This document shows positions 51,170 to 60,245 of a stretch of 64,000 bases of DNA, one piece after another. Numbering within the stretch: the stretch's first letter is position 1; each line of letters starts with the position of its first letter. Origin of the DNA: an uncultured Clostridia bacterium. Lineage in GTDB: Bacteria > Bacillota > Clostridia > Oscillospirales > UBA644. The notes under the pieces were generated by a model. It did no database searches, was not told the origin of the DNA, and was given only the letters and a program-made list of their open reading frames with translations. Made by a program: the position numbers and the translations under genes. The stretch is from the NCBI GenBank assembly GCA_948443805.1, contig CAOJUB010000002.1, forward strand, positions 68,910 through 132,909. The letters are read 5' to 3'.

Positions 51170-51569
51170 AATTCCTGCCCCACGGCAGACCGGCGAAATT
51201 TTTGAGGAATACGCTGCTGATTTCTACGCGGAAAGAGGCTATGCGATCCTCTTTCACAGCTTTCAGTATAAACAATATGAAATCGACCTGATTGTAAAAA
51301 AAGGAGACACGGTCGTTTTTGTCGAAGTCAAGGCGCGCAATGCAAAACACCAAACCGACCCGCTCGACCGGATCGACAATAAAAAAATGATGAATATTTT
51401 CCGCTGTTCCGAAGGTTTTAAGCAGTTTCTCCGCCAGAAACATATCGCAACCGATGAACTGCATTTCCGCTACGACGGAATCGGCATTTTGTATGACGAT
51501 GAGAAAAATGTTCTGCAAATTGATTGGGAAAAGGATTATTACCGCCCTGCCAGGCATATATATGACTGA
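51156..51569 (+). CDS. yraN: YraN family (UPF0102) endonuclease-like protein
   Basis: 137 residues. RQTGEIFEEYAADFYAERGYAIL and YEIDLIVKKGDTVVFVEVKAR, the Holliday-junction-resolvase-like core with D, E and K residues in place. Its function is unknown; the fold suggests a nuclease. It overlaps the rnhB 3' end, as in many bacteria. Confidence 0.9.
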   Translation: MKKNKIPAPRQTGEIFEEYAADFYAERGYAILFHSFQYKQYEIDLIVKKGDTVVFVEVKARNAKHQTDPLDRIDNKKMMNIFRCSEGFKQFLRQKHIATDELHFRYDGIGILYDDEKNVLQIDWEKDYYRPARHIYD

Positions 51570-51582
51570 TGGGAGGACGGTT

Positions 51583-52437
51583 ATGAAATATTTTGATCTG
51601 CACTGCGATACCCTGTCAAAAATGGCCGAAAGCGGTCTTGACTTTTCCTCGGAAGAACTGCACGTCAATGCCGGGCAGGCCCGGTTATTTGAAGAATATT
51701 ATCAGGTTTTCGCATTTTTTACCGACGATACCCGTCCGTTGGCCGGGATCGAAAAAAAATTAGAAAAGGCGGCGCTCCAATTCCCGAAACTGCGGAACGT
51801 TACGCCGTTTTTCGCCATAGAAGGCGGCGGCGTGCTGCAGGGCGATCTGAAAAATCTGGATCGGATTCTGCCACACCGTCCCTGTTTTTTCAGCCTTTGC
51901 TGGAACGGAAAAAATGCATTTGCCTGCGGCAATATGACCGATCCGAACCGAGGGCTGTCAAAAAAAGGCAGAAAACTGATCGAATTGCTGGAAGAAAATC
52001 ATATTTTCCTCGATGTATCCCATCTCTCCGACGCAGGATTTTCCGATGTCACCCGTTTTTCAAAAAGAACACTGGTCGCAACCCATTCCAATGCTCGGTC
52101 GGTCTGTCCGCATCCGAGAAACTGCACCGACCGGCAGCTGCAGGAAATTTTTGAACGGGGCGGCCTTTGCGGCCTGAATTTTTATCCGCCCTTTGTCGGA
52201 AAAGAACCGGAAGAGATTCTCCGGCACATCGACCATATGCTGAAACTCGGCGGAGAAAACCAAATTGCGGTCGGCGGCGACTGGGACGGCATGACGCCGT
52301 TTCCGGGAATTGACGGAATCAACGGCGTTCCGTTCTTTTATGAAATGACCGAAAAAACCTTTGGGAAATCTCTTGCCGACCGGATTTTTTTTAATAACGC
52401 CTATGCTTTTTTCCAGCGGCATGCATTGCTGAAATAA
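51583..52437 (+). CDS. Membrane dipeptidase family protein (M19)
   Basis: 284 residues from the ATG at 51583 behind GGGAGGACGG. YFDLHCDTLSKM gives the HxD zinc ligands, LFEEYYQVFAFFTDD follows, FFAIEGGG carries the bridging Glu, and FLDVSHLSDAGFSDV and LVATHSNARSVCPHPRN carry the later His ligands. These enzymes cleave dipeptides with a D- or L- C-terminal residue. No signal peptide is visible, so it is probably cytoplasmic. It is shorter than mammalian renal dipeptidase, as expected for bacterial forms. Confidence 0.9.
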   Translation: MKYFDLHCDTLSKMAESGLDFSSEELHVNAGQARLFEEYYQVFAFFTDDTRPLAGIEKKLEKAALQFPKLRNVTPFFAIEGGGVLQGDLKNLDRILPHRPCFFSLCWNGKNAFACGNMTDPNRGLSKKGRKLIELLEENHIFLDVSHLSDAGFSDVTRFSKRTLVATHSNARSVCPHPRNCTDRQLQEIFERGGLCGLNFYPPFVGKEPEEILRHIDHMLKLGGENQIAVGGDWDGMTPFPGIDGINGVPFFYEMTEKTFGKSLADRIFFNNAYAFFQRHALLK

Positions 52438-52513
52438 AAAGAAAACGCTTCTCTTTATCAATCAATTCCAGAGAAAGGAAATTTTCGCTTCGGCGGAAAT
52501 AACGGTTATCACA

Positions 52514-53218
52514 ATGGCGCTTTATACCATGGCGGATTTTCATCTTTCGGAAAGCACCGGAAAACCGATGGATATTTTCGGTCCGGTGTGGGAAAACCAC
52601 AGCAAAAAAATCGCAGAAAACTGGCCGCTGACAGAAAACGATGCAATTGTCATGCCGGGTGATTTCTCCTGGGCGATGACGCTGGAGGAAGTCCGGGCGG
52701 ATTTTGAATTCCTGTCAAAACTGAAAGGCAGAAAAATATTATCCAAGGGAAACCACGACTATTGGTGGAGTTCCATGAAAAAAATCACCGAATTCGCCGC
52801 GCCTTACGGCAATATCTCGTTTCTGCACAACAATTCCGTTTCGATTGAAGGCATTTCTCTCTGCGGAACGCGCGGCTGGATTCAGGAACCGGGTGAAGCC
52901 GCCGATATTAAAGTGCTAAAACGGGAAGCGGAACGGCTGGAAAGGTCGCTGCTCGCGGCGGAACAGGAACCCATCGTGTTTCTTCACTATCCGCCGATCT
53001 GCGGCAATATCTACTGCGAACCGATCATGGAAGTTCTGAAAAAATACCAGGTAAAAAAATGCTTTTACGGCCATCTGCACGGCAAAGCCATCCGTTCGGC
53101 AAAAGAAGGACTGTATTACGGTACGGAATTTCGTCTGGTATCTGCCGATCACCTCGGTTTTGTCCCGCTAAAAATCCGGGAAACAGAAACTTTTCCCGAA
53201 AAAGAAAACTTTATTTAA
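52514..53218 (+). CDS. Metallophosphoesterase
   Basis: 234 residues. The calcineurin-like motifs are ADFHLSES (DxH), MPGDFSWAM (GD), SKGNHDYWWSS (GNHD), FLHYPPI and YGHLHGKA (GHxH-like). The WSxM/GNHDYWW blocks resemble uncharacterised clostridial phosphoesterases. It hydrolyses a phosphoester; the substrate is unknown. The ribosome site is weak. Confidence 0.88.
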   Translation: MALYTMADFHLSESTGKPMDIFGPVWENHSKKIAENWPLTENDAIVMPGDFSWAMTLEEVRADFEFLSKLKGRKILSKGNHDYWWSSMKKITEFAAPYGNISFLHNNSVSIEGISLCGTRGWIQEPGEAADIKVLKREAERLERSLLAAEQEPIVFLHYPPICGNIYCEPIMEVLKKYQVKKCFYGHLHGKAIRSAKEGLYYGTEFRLVSADHLGFVPLKIRETETFPEKENFI

Positions 53219-53246
53219 ATTTTTTCCGAATAGAACTTGAAAACTA

Positions 53247-53275
53247 TGGAAATCCGAATAAAAATATGCTACAAT
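53247..53275 (+). promoter_or_regulatory. Probable promoter of tig
   Basis: TGGAAA (53247-53252), a 17-base spacer and an extended -10, TGCTACAAT (hexamer 53270-53275), 52 bases before tig. Confidence 0.65.
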
Positions 53276-53327
53276 GTAGAACAGAGTAAAAATGTATGAA
53301 TATGGTACAGAAAGGTATTGAAAGCCA

Positions 53328-54824
53328 ATGACGTTGGACAAAAAAACAAATGTAGAAAAAAATGTAGTGGAACTGGAAATTACCGTTCCCGCAGAAGAAT
53401 TTGAAAAAGCCGTTCAGAAATCCTACTTAAAAAATGTTAAAAAAATGAACGTTCCGGGCTTCCGCAGAGGAAAAGCCCCCAGAAAAATGATAGAAAAAAT
53501 GTATGGCGCCGAAATTTTTTATGACGATGCGATCAATGAAGTTTACCCTGGCGCTTATGAAGCGGCCGTCAAAGAAGCGGCTATCGAACCGGTAGACCGC
53601 GCGGCGGTTGAAATTATTAGCACCGATGCCGACGGATTCAAATTCAAAGCGAAAGTTACGGTAAAACCGGAAGTTTCGGTAAAAGAATACAAAGGTCTGA
53701 AAGTAGAAAAAATTCTGCCTTCCGTTTCCGCAGAAGAAGTGGAGAACGAACTCAAAGGTTATCAGAAAAGACAGGGAAGAATCGTAGAAGTTCCGGCCGG
53801 TGAAAAAACCGCGGAGGGAGACACCGTCATTTTTGATTTTGAAGGTTTCTGCGACGGAAAAGCCTTTGAAGGCGGAAAAGCCGAAGACTTTTCGCTGGTT
53901 CTCGGTTCCGGACAGTTTATTCCCGGTTTTGAAGAACAGATGGTCGGCAAGGAAGCCGGCAGCGAGTTCTCTGTCAACGTAAAATTCCCGGAAGATTATC
54001 ACGCCGAGGAACTGAAGGGCAAGGACGCTGAATTTAAAATCAAACTGCACGAAATCAAGAGAGAAGAACTGCCTGCGCTGGACGACGATTTTGCCAAAGA
54101 CGTAAGCGATTTCGACACGCTTGACGAATTCAAAAAAGACCTGGAAAAGAAGATTCTCGACCGGAAAAACGAACAGGCGGAACGCGAAGTGGAAGCAAAG
54201 CTTTCCGACATGCTCTGCGATATTCTGGAAGCGGAAATTCCCTCCTGCATGTTTGAAAACGAAATCGATATGCAGCTGCAGAACTTCGAACGCCGCTTTG
54301 CCGCACAGGGAATCTCTCTGCAGCAGTATCTGGAATACACCGGCCAGGAAGTCGGCTCGCTCAGAAATATGTTCAGAGAACAGGCTGAAAAAGATGTAAA
54401 AGCCCGTCTGGCTCTTGAAAAAATCGCCGAAACCGAAAAGGTGATTATCACCGATGACGAAGTCAATGAAGAATACAACAAGTTCGCTTCCGAAATGGGA
54501 ATGGACATTGAAAAAATCAAGAGCGAATACATGACCGAAAATATCATGAAAGACCTTTCGCTCAGAAAAGCGTTTGAAGCGGTAAAGAACAACGCCGAAA
54601 TCAGTGAAGTAAAAGAAGCGGCGAAACCGGCGGCAAAAAAGACCGCAGCAAAGAAAACCGCCGCTAAAAAGACCACTGAAAAAGCCGAGGAAAAAGCAGA
54701 CGAAAAAGCGCCGTCAAAAAAACCGGCCGCAAAGAAAACAACCAAAGCAAAGACCGAAACGGCAGAGGCAAAGAAACCGGCGGCAAAAAAGACCACAGCG
54801 AAAAAAGCTGACAGTCAGGAATAA
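53328..54824 (+). CDS. tig: Trigger factor with Lys/Ala-rich C-terminal tail
   Basis: 498 residues. The ribosome-binding domain (1-~145) includes NVPGFRRGKAPRKMIEKMYG. The FKBP-type peptidyl-prolyl isomerase domain (~155-245) contains FDFEGFCDGKAFEGGKAEDF and the C-terminal chaperone domain extends to ~425. Residues ~428-498 are an extra repetitive tail of AAKK and PAAKKTT motifs interrupted by a Glu-rich stretch (EKAEEKADEKAP). Ordinary trigger factor is about 430 residues, so the tail is an addition. It folds nascent chains at the ribosome exit. A similar tail is found on TopA in this window. Confidence 0.95.
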   Translation: MTLDKKTNVEKNVVELEITVPAEEFEKAVQKSYLKNVKKMNVPGFRRGKAPRKMIEKMYGAEIFYDDAINEVYPGAYEAAVKEAAIEPVDRAAVEIISTDADGFKFKAKVTVKPEVSVKEYKGLKVEKILPSVSAEEVENELKGYQKRQGRIVEVPAGEKTAEGDTVIFDFEGFCDGKAFEGGKAEDFSLVLGSGQFIPGFEEQMVGKEAGSEFSVNVKFPEDYHAEELKGKDAEFKIKLHEIKREELPALDDDFAKDVSDFDTLDEFKKDLEKKILDRKNEQAEREVEAKLSDMLCDILEAEIPSCMFENEIDMQLQNFERRFAAQGISLQQYLEYTGQEVGSLRNMFREQAEKDVKARLALEKIAETEKVIITDDEVNEEYNKFASEMGMDIEKIKSEYMTENIMKDLSLRKAFEAVKNNAEISEVKEAAKPAAKKTAAKKTAAKKTTEKAEEKADEKAPSKKPAAKKTTKAKTETAEAKKPAAKKTTAKKADSQE

Positions 54825-54866
54825 ATCCGTTCCGCCGCGTCTATAATGAAATAAGAATCCGATACC

Positions 54867-54894
54867 GCGCCGCAGAACATCCGTTTTGCGGCGC
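54867..54894 (+). other. GC-rich hairpin between tig and clpP
   Basis: A perfect 8-bp stem (GCGCCGCA / TGCGGCGC) with a 12-base loop and no T run, 43 bases after tig. It could be a processing or weak termination site. A TATAAT at 54843-54848 has no clear -35. Confidence 0.5.
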
Positions 54895-55005
54895 AGCAAC
54901 CTACCGCCACCGCCGCATTTGTTAAAAATATCCGGCGGATTCCGTATCCGGAAATCTTACGGTTAAAACAGTAAATTATCACGATGATGAAAAGAGGTTT
55001 TATTT

Positions 55006-55599
55006 ATGAATCCCAACATGAATCTTGTTCCCATGGTTGTGGAACAAACCAGCCGGGGCGAACGTTCTTATGACATCTTCTCTCGTCTGCTCAATGACAG
55101 AATCATTTTTCTTGCCGATCAGGTAAACGACGTAACGGCAAATCTGGTTGTTGCACAGCTTCTTTTCCTGGAATCGACCGACCCGGATAAAGACATCAGC
55201 CTGTATATTAACAGCCCTGGAGGATCCATCACCGCCGGCATGGCAATCTATGACACGATGCAGTATATCAAATGCGATGTTTCCACTATTTGTATCGGTA
55301 TGGCGGCAAGCATGGGCGCGTTTCTGCTTTCGGCAGGCGCGAAAGGCAAAAGAATGGCGCTGCCGAACAGCGAAATTATGATCCATCAGCCGCTCGGCGG
55401 TTTTCAGGGGCAGGCAACCGATATCAAAATCCACGCCGACCGGATTATTAAAATCAAAAGCGATTTAAACCGGATTCTCTCTGAAAATACCGGAAAACCT
55501 CTGGAAGTGATTGAGAGAGACACCGAACGGGACAATTTCATGACGGCGGCGCAGGCGGCGGAATATGGAATTATCGATAAAGTAATCGCCAAACGATAA
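55006..55599 (+). CDS. clpP: ATP-dependent Clp protease proteolytic subunit
   Basis: 197 residues. Catalytic triad: Ser102 in [14 protein letters not shown], His127 in MIHQPLGG, and Asp in [30 protein letters not shown] is also characteristic. It forms the tetradecameric protease barrel with ClpX, encoded 89 bases downstream. The tig-clpP-clpX order is widely conserved. Confidence 0.98.
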   Translation: MNPNMNLVPMVVEQTSRGERSYDIFSRLLNDRIIFLADQVNDVTANLVVAQLLFLESTDPDKDISLYINSPGGSITAGMAIYDTMQYIKCDVSTICIGMAASMGAFLLSAGAKGKRMALPNSEIMIHQPLGGFQGQATDIKIHADRIIKIKSDLNRILSENTGKPLEVIERDTERDNFMTAAQAAEYGIIDKVIAKR

Positions 55600-55617
55600 G
55601 TACTGACAAGAGGTTCG

Positions 55618-55638
55618 CCCGCCGTCTTTTGCGGCGGG
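55618..55638 (+). terminator. Hairpin between clpP and clpX
   Basis: CCCGCCG pairs with CGGCGGG around a seven-base loop. The following T content is modest, so it probably only reduces read-through into clpX. Confidence 0.55.
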
Positions 55639-55688
55639 TTCTGTCTCTGCTTGCAAAAAACAGAAATAAACAGTAAAGGAAAACAAAC

Positions 55689-56966
55689 ATGCCAAAAAAT
55701 AAAAGGCCTCCGGCCGACCATGTTCACCAGTGCGCCTTCTGCGGATATACGAATGAAGGACTGGATCGGCTGATGATTGCCGGCCTTCTTGAAGATGTTT
55801 ATATCTGCAGCAGCTGCGTGGACACCTGCCATGAATATGTCGAATCGTTTCTGGCTTCCCAGAACAAACACGCGGCAAAAGAACCGGAGTTTGAAATAAA
55901 AACACCGGCAGAGCTCAAAGAAGTTCTCGATCAATATGTCATTGGGCAGGAAACGGCAAAAATTGTTCTTTCGGTTGCCGTATACAATCATTATAAAAGA
56001 ATTTCACAGAAAAAAGACAAAGAAAACAGCGACGATGTAGAGCTGACCAAAAGCAACGTCCTGCTGCTCGGGTCTTCCGGTTCCGGGAAAACCCTACTGG
56101 CGCAGGTTTTGGCAAAAACACTCAATGTGCCGTTCGCCATTGCCGATGCAACAACCCTGACCGAAGCAGGATATGTCGGCGAAGACGTTGAAAATATTCT
56201 TCTGCGGCTGATTCAGGCGGCCGATGGTGACATCGCTGCGGCGGAGCGGGGCATTATTTATGTGGACGAGATTGACAAAATCTCCCGCCGTTCGGAAAAC
56301 CCGTCTATCACCCGGGACGTTTCCGGAGAGGGCGTACAGCAGGCATTACTGAAAATTCTGGAAGGAACGGTTTCCAACGTACCGCCGCAGGGCGGAAGAA
56401 AACACCCGAATCAGGAATTTATCCAGATCAACACCGAAAATATTCTGTTTATCTGCGGCGGCGCTTTTGCCGGAATTGAAAACACCATTCAAAAGCGGAT
56501 GTCCGGAAATTCAATCGGTTTCGGCGGCGATATCAAAGGAAAAAAAGAAGCGCAGAACGACAATATTCTCAAAAACTGCCGGGCGCATGATCTGGTCAAA
56601 TACGGCCTGATCCCGGAACTGGTCGGACGTCTGCCGGTTTTGGTTCCGATCGACCGCCTTGACAAAAAAAGTCTGATCCGAATCCTGACCGAACCGAAGA
56701 ACTCGATCATCAAGCAGTATCAGAAAATGTTCCGGATGGATGGCGTGGAACTGGTTTTCCGCAAAGAAGCGCTGGAAGCTATTGCTGACGAAGCGATCGA
56801 ACGGGATACCGGCGCACGCGGTCTGCGCGCAATTATTGAAAACATCATCACCCCGACGATGTTCCGGATTCCCTCGGATAAAAGCATTACCAAAGTGGTG
56901 ATTACCGCCGCCTGTGTGACAAAGGGAAAAGAGCCGACGGTATACCGGGAAGAACAAGCCGGTTGA
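55689..56966 (+). CDS. clpX: ATP-dependent Clp protease ATP-binding subunit ClpX
   Basis: 425 residues. An N-terminal Cys4 zinc-binding domain ([14 protein letters not shown] ... CSSCVDTC) precedes an AAA+ module: Walker [17 protein letters not shown] (usually GPTGSGKT), the pore loop GYVGEDVEN, Walker [11 protein letters not shown], the RKH loop [10 protein letters not shown], and the ClpP-binding loop near [10 protein letters not shown]. It unfolds substrates and passes them to ClpP. Confidence 0.98.
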   Translation: MPKNKRPPADHVHQCAFCGYTNEGLDRLMIAGLLEDVYICSSCVDTCHEYVESFLASQNKHAAKEPEFEIKTPAELKEVLDQYVIGQETAKIVLSVAVYNHYKRISQKKDKENSDDVELTKSNVLLLGSSGSGKTLLAQVLAKTLNVPFAIADATTLTEAGYVGEDVENILLRLIQAADGDIAAAERGIIYVDEIDKISRRSENPSITRDVSGEGVQQALLKILEGTVSNVPPQGGRKHPNQEFIQINTENILFICGGAFAGIENTIQKRMSGNSIGFGGDIKGKKEAQNDNILKNCRAHDLVKYGLIPELVGRLPVLVPIDRLDKKSLIRILTEPKNSIIKQYQKMFRMDGVELVFRKEALEAIADEAIERDTGARGLRAIIENIITPTMFRIPSDKSITKVVITAACVTKGKEPTVYREEQAG

Positions 56967-57005
56967 AAGCGACGGAAGTTACTATAAAAAACGGAGAGAT
57001 TTATC

Positions 57006-58742
57006 ATGAAATTAGAAAAACTGGTGGGAGACCGATTTAAAGAAAGGCCGTCGGACTGTCTTGTTGAAAGCCACACCTTTATGGTTCGCGGCGGTTATTT
57101 GAAATCTGTGGCAAACGGGATTTTTTCTTCCTATATGCCGCTGAAACGGATTACGCGAAAAATAGAACAGATTCTGCGCGAAGAAATGGACGCGGTTGAC
57201 GGGCAGGAAGTACAGTTCCCAGTTGTTATGCCGGCGTCGCTCTGGCAGGAATCGGGCCGTTATGAAAGCATCGGCAAGGAAATGGCCCGCTTCAACGACC
57301 GGAGCGGGAGCCCCCTGGTTCTCGGCATGACGCACGAAGAAGCCGCCGTTCAGCTGGTACGGGATTACGGCCAGACCTACAGCAAATATCCGTTTATGAT
57401 CTATCAGATACAGACCAAATTCCGCGATGAAGCAAGGCCGAGAGCCGGTCTGATCCGGGTGCGCGAATTTACCATGAAAGACGCTTATTCCTTCCATACC
57501 AGTCAGGAAGATTTAGAAAAATATTACGAAAAATGTCATAAAGCATATGAAAGAATTTATGCAAGAGCCGGTCTGCCCGAGGTTGTTTCGGTCGCCTCCG
57601 ATTCCGGCATGATGGGCGGAAGCGTTTCGCACGAATTCATGCTGCTGACCCCGATCGGGGAAGATTCTATTGTTCTCTGCGAAGAATGTGATTACCGGGC
57701 CAATATGGAAGCTGCGGAATGTATTCTTCAAAACCAGAGAGACGAGATTTCCGAAGCGCTGACAATGGTACATACCCCGGATATCCATACCATAGAAGAT
57801 GTCTGTGCGTTCCTTCACTGCGAAACGAAGACCTCCTGCAAAGCCGTGGTTTATCAGCGAAATTCGGACGACAGCTATGTGGTTTTATTCATCCGCGGCG
57901 ATCTGGAAGTCAATGAAACCAAGCTGACCAATTATCTGGGAGGCGACGTCCATCCGGCTGTGATTACCGAAGACTGTGGTCTGCAAGCCGGCTACATCGG
58001 ACCGGTAGGACTGGAAAACAAAAACCTCACGGTATTGTTCGACTGTTCGCTGGAAGGCCTGAACAACCTTTCCTGCGGCGCAAACAAAGAAGAATATCAT
58101 TACACCGGACTGGATATGACCCGCGATGTTGCCCATGCAGAATACCACGACTTTGCCAAAATCCAGCAGGGCGGAATCTGCCCGCACTGCGGAAAACCGG
58201 CAATCACCATTTCCCGGGGAATTGAAGTCGGCAATATCTTCCAGCTGGGAACCAAATATACCAAAACCATGGGCATGACATACGATGATCAGAACGGCGA
58301 AACAAAATATCCGATTATGGGATGCTACGGCATCGGCGTCGGCAGACTTGCCGCGGCGATCTGCGAAGCCCACCATGACGAACATGGCCCGATATGGCCT
58401 TTGGCGGTGGCGCCCTGGCAGGTTCACCTCTGTGCAGTGCGCGCCGATGACGCGGACGTAAAAGCCTATGCGGATAAACTGTATGAAGAACTGCAGAACA
58501 AAGGCCTTGAAGTAATTTATGACGACCGGAAAGTCAGCGCCGGGGTCATGTTCTCCGATGCGGATCTGCTCGGTGTACCGTACCGGGTGATTGTCAGCCC
58601 CCGCAACTGCAAACAGGGTCAGGTAGAAATCGTTTCGAGAGATAAGGCGTTTTCTGAAACTGCTTCCATGGATACCGCCGCAGAAGAAATTGCAAAAATT
58701 CTTGCCGCGGCAACAGAAGAAGCCCGCCAGATACTGAAATAA
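57006..58742 (+). CDS. proS: Prolyl-tRNA synthetase
   Basis: 578 residues, bacterial type with the editing (INS) domain. Class II motif 2 is FRDEARPRAGLIRVREFTMKD and motif 3 YGIGVGRLAAAI. The insertion domain (~220-400) includes KTSCKAVVYQ and the Lys expected for hydrolysis of mischarged Ala-tRNA-Pro. The anticodon-binding domain is C-terminal (VHLCAVRADD ... VIYDDRKVSAGVMFSDADLLGVPYRV). AACGGAGAG precedes the ATG. It starts 39 bases after clpX. Confidence 0.98.
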   Translation: MKLEKLVGDRFKERPSDCLVESHTFMVRGGYLKSVANGIFSSYMPLKRITRKIEQILREEMDAVDGQEVQFPVVMPASLWQESGRYESIGKEMARFNDRSGSPLVLGMTHEEAAVQLVRDYGQTYSKYPFMIYQIQTKFRDEARPRAGLIRVREFTMKDAYSFHTSQEDLEKYYEKCHKAYERIYARAGLPEVVSVASDSGMMGGSVSHEFMLLTPIGEDSIVLCEECDYRANMEAAECILQNQRDEISEALTMVHTPDIHTIEDVCAFLHCETKTSCKAVVYQRNSDDSYVVLFIRGDLEVNETKLTNYLGGDVHPAVITEDCGLQAGYIGPVGLENKNLTVLFDCSLEGLNNLSCGANKEEYHYTGLDMTRDVAHAEYHDFAKIQQGGICPHCGKPAITISRGIEVGNIFQLGTKYTKTMGMTYDDQNGETKYPIMGCYGIGVGRLAAAICEAHHDEHGPIWPLAVAPWQVHLCAVRADDADVKAYADKLYEELQNKGLEVIYDDRKVSAGVMFSDADLLGVPYRVIVSPRNCKQGQVEIVSRDKAFSETASMDTAAEEIAKILAAATEEARQILK

Positions 58743-58743
58743 A

Positions 58744-58773
58744 AAAAGAGCCGGAATCTTCCGGCTCTTTTTT
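58744..58773. terminator. Bidirectional terminator between proS and the WG-repeat gene
   Basis: A perfect 13-bp stem (AAAAGAGCCGGAA / TTCCGGCTCTTTT) with a two-base loop and T runs on both sides. Confidence 0.93.
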
Positions 58774-58785
58774 TATTTCTTATCC

Positions 58786-59916
58786 TTATTCTGCCTTCAC
58801 CTTGGCAAAAGCCCACTTTTCGCCCTTTCGCAGACGCACAATTCCGCCTGAGACCTGGGAAATCTCATCATATGCGGTCTTCAGCGCCAACATTCCGTCC
58901 GCCGCAACAATGCCCCACCGGTCGCCCGAACAAACCGCCGCATACCCTTCCGAAAAATCATTCGCCGCAGTATAGGAAAACGGAACAACCGTTTCACCGG
59001 ACGGATTGATAAATCCCCATTTTACGCCGACACCCTCCTGATCAGAAGCCACCCGCGCAAGCCCGCAGGAGAAATCATAGGCATGCAGATATTTTTCCTC
59101 AATCACGCAGGTTCCCGAACGGTCGATATATCCGGCATAGCGTTCGGTCATAACAATGGCAAGCCCCTCGCTGAACTGACCGGCATAACGCCACTTCGGT
59201 TCCAGACAAAAAGCGCCGGAAGGATCGATATATCCCCATTTCATCGAGCTGTCCATAGCGGGCGCGCACCCTTCGGTAAAATATGCCGCGTCAGGAAGAG
59301 AAAGTGGAATAACCAATTCTCCCTGCTCATTGATAAAACCGCTCAGATAGCTGTCAAAAACTTCAATGAGCCCCTCGCTCATTTTCCGGCCTTCCACCCA
59401 CTGGAAATCACTGACGACTTCCCCGCGCCGGTTGATAAAACCGTATTTCGAATCATTTTTAACATAGGCGATATCGCCGTTAAAGTTCCCGGCGTCTTTA
59501 TACTGCGGTTCAATGACCGTTGTTCCCGACCGGTCGATATACCCGAAAAGATTCCCTTTTTTCACAACGGCCATTCCCGAAGAAAAGAACCATGTCAGTT
59601 CAAAAGCCGGCTCAATCGCCCAGCTGCCGTCCGGGTTGATATAACCCCAAAGGCCGTTTTCTTTTACGGCGGCCACGCCTTCTTTAAAAGGCCAGGCGTC
59701 TTCAAAACGAAAATCCACCGTCTGCTCCCCGTCCGCATTGATATAGCCCCAGCGTCCGTCCTTCTTTACGGCGGCAAAGCCTTCGGAAAAATCCTTGGCG
59801 TTTTCATAATCGCCCCCGATTTTTATAAACCGATCTCCGGTAACAGAAACCGAACAGCCGCAAAACAGCGGGCAGAGCAAACAAAAAAACAGCAAGAAAG
59901 CGGTAATTTTTTTCAT
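58786..59916 (-). CDS. WG-repeat lipoprotein
   Basis: 376 residues. The signal peptide (KKITAFLLFFCLLCPLF) ends in lipobox CGC. The remainder is about nine WG-type beta-propeller repeats of ~37 residues, with the pattern GxAAVKxxGxWGYIxxxGxxVIEPxF (for example GVAAVKENGLWGYINPDG and GMAVVKKGNLFGYIDRSG). WG repeats probably form binding scaffolds on the cell surface. The partner is unknown. GGAGG precedes the ATG. It has its own minus-strand promoter. Confidence 0.93.
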   Translation of the reverse strand: MKKITAFLLFFCLLCPLFCGCSVSVTGDRFIKIGGDYENAKDFSEGFAAVKKDGRWGYINADGEQTVDFRFEDAWPFKEGVAAVKENGLWGYINPDGSWAIEPAFELTWFFSSGMAVVKKGNLFGYIDRSGTTVIEPQYKDAGNFNGDIAYVKNDSKYGFINRRGEVVSDFQWVEGRKMSEGLIEVFDSYLSGFINEQGELVIPLSLPDAAYFTEGCAPAMDSSMKWGYIDPSGAFCLEPKWRYAGQFSEGLAIVMTERYAGYIDRSGTCVIEEKYLHAYDFSCGLARVASDQEGVGVKWGFINPSGETVVPFSYTAANDFSEGYAAVCSGDRWGIVAADGMLALKTAYDEISQVSGGIVRLRKGEKWAFAKVKAE

Positions 59917-60041
59917 CTGTAATTTCCTCCAAACTCAAAAAGAAAACCAAGGAAACCGCCGAAGAATAACTTCCGGCCGGCAGAGAGTTTTTCCTGTCTG
60001 AATCCGCCTTGAAAACCGGTTTTCTTCGATTCCTGTTCTTT

Positions 60042-60070
60042 ATCATACCACAGAACGTCTGTTTTTTCAA
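60042..60070 (-). promoter_or_regulatory. Sigma-A promoter of the WG-repeat gene
   Basis: On the minus strand TTGAAA (60070-60065), a 17-base spacer and TATGAT (60047-60042), then AAAGAACAGG. The initial transcribed bases AAAGAACA match those of elements A and B. Confidence 0.75.
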
Positions 60071-60109
60071 GTCGAAAGTGTAATGTTTTTGTAAAGATTA
60101 GCCGAACCC

Positions 60110-60139
60110 TTGACTTTTCTGCCGGCCGTATGGTAAAAT
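60110..60139 (+). promoter_or_regulatory. Promoter within element B upstream of tcdA
   Basis: TTGACT (60110-60115), an 18-base spacer and TAAAAT (60134-60139), immediately followed by the 20-base palindrome at 60141-60160. Confidence 0.75.
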
Positions 60140-60207
60140 AAAGAACAGTAAACTGTTCTTCGTGCAAAATTCATGGTAACATAAAGAACACAGACCTTTT
60201 CGGTTCG
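60116..60207 (+). repeat. Intergenic element B (palindrome plus duplicated -10/AAAGAACA block)
   Basis: A copy of the element seen at 16.6-16.8 kb. In order: TTTCTGCCGG, GGTAAAATAAAGAACA (60132-60147), a perfect 9-2-9 palindrome (60141-60160, AAGAACAGT and ACTGTTCTT), GTGCAAAATTCATGGTA (60162-60178), a second GGTAACATAAAGAACA (60175-60190), then AGACC and CGGTTCG. The hairpin insert of element A is absent. It fills most of the 329-base divergent gap before tcdA. Confidence 0.65.
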
Positions 60208-60245
60208 TTTTCCCGGCTCATCATCACAAAGAAAGGACGTATCCC

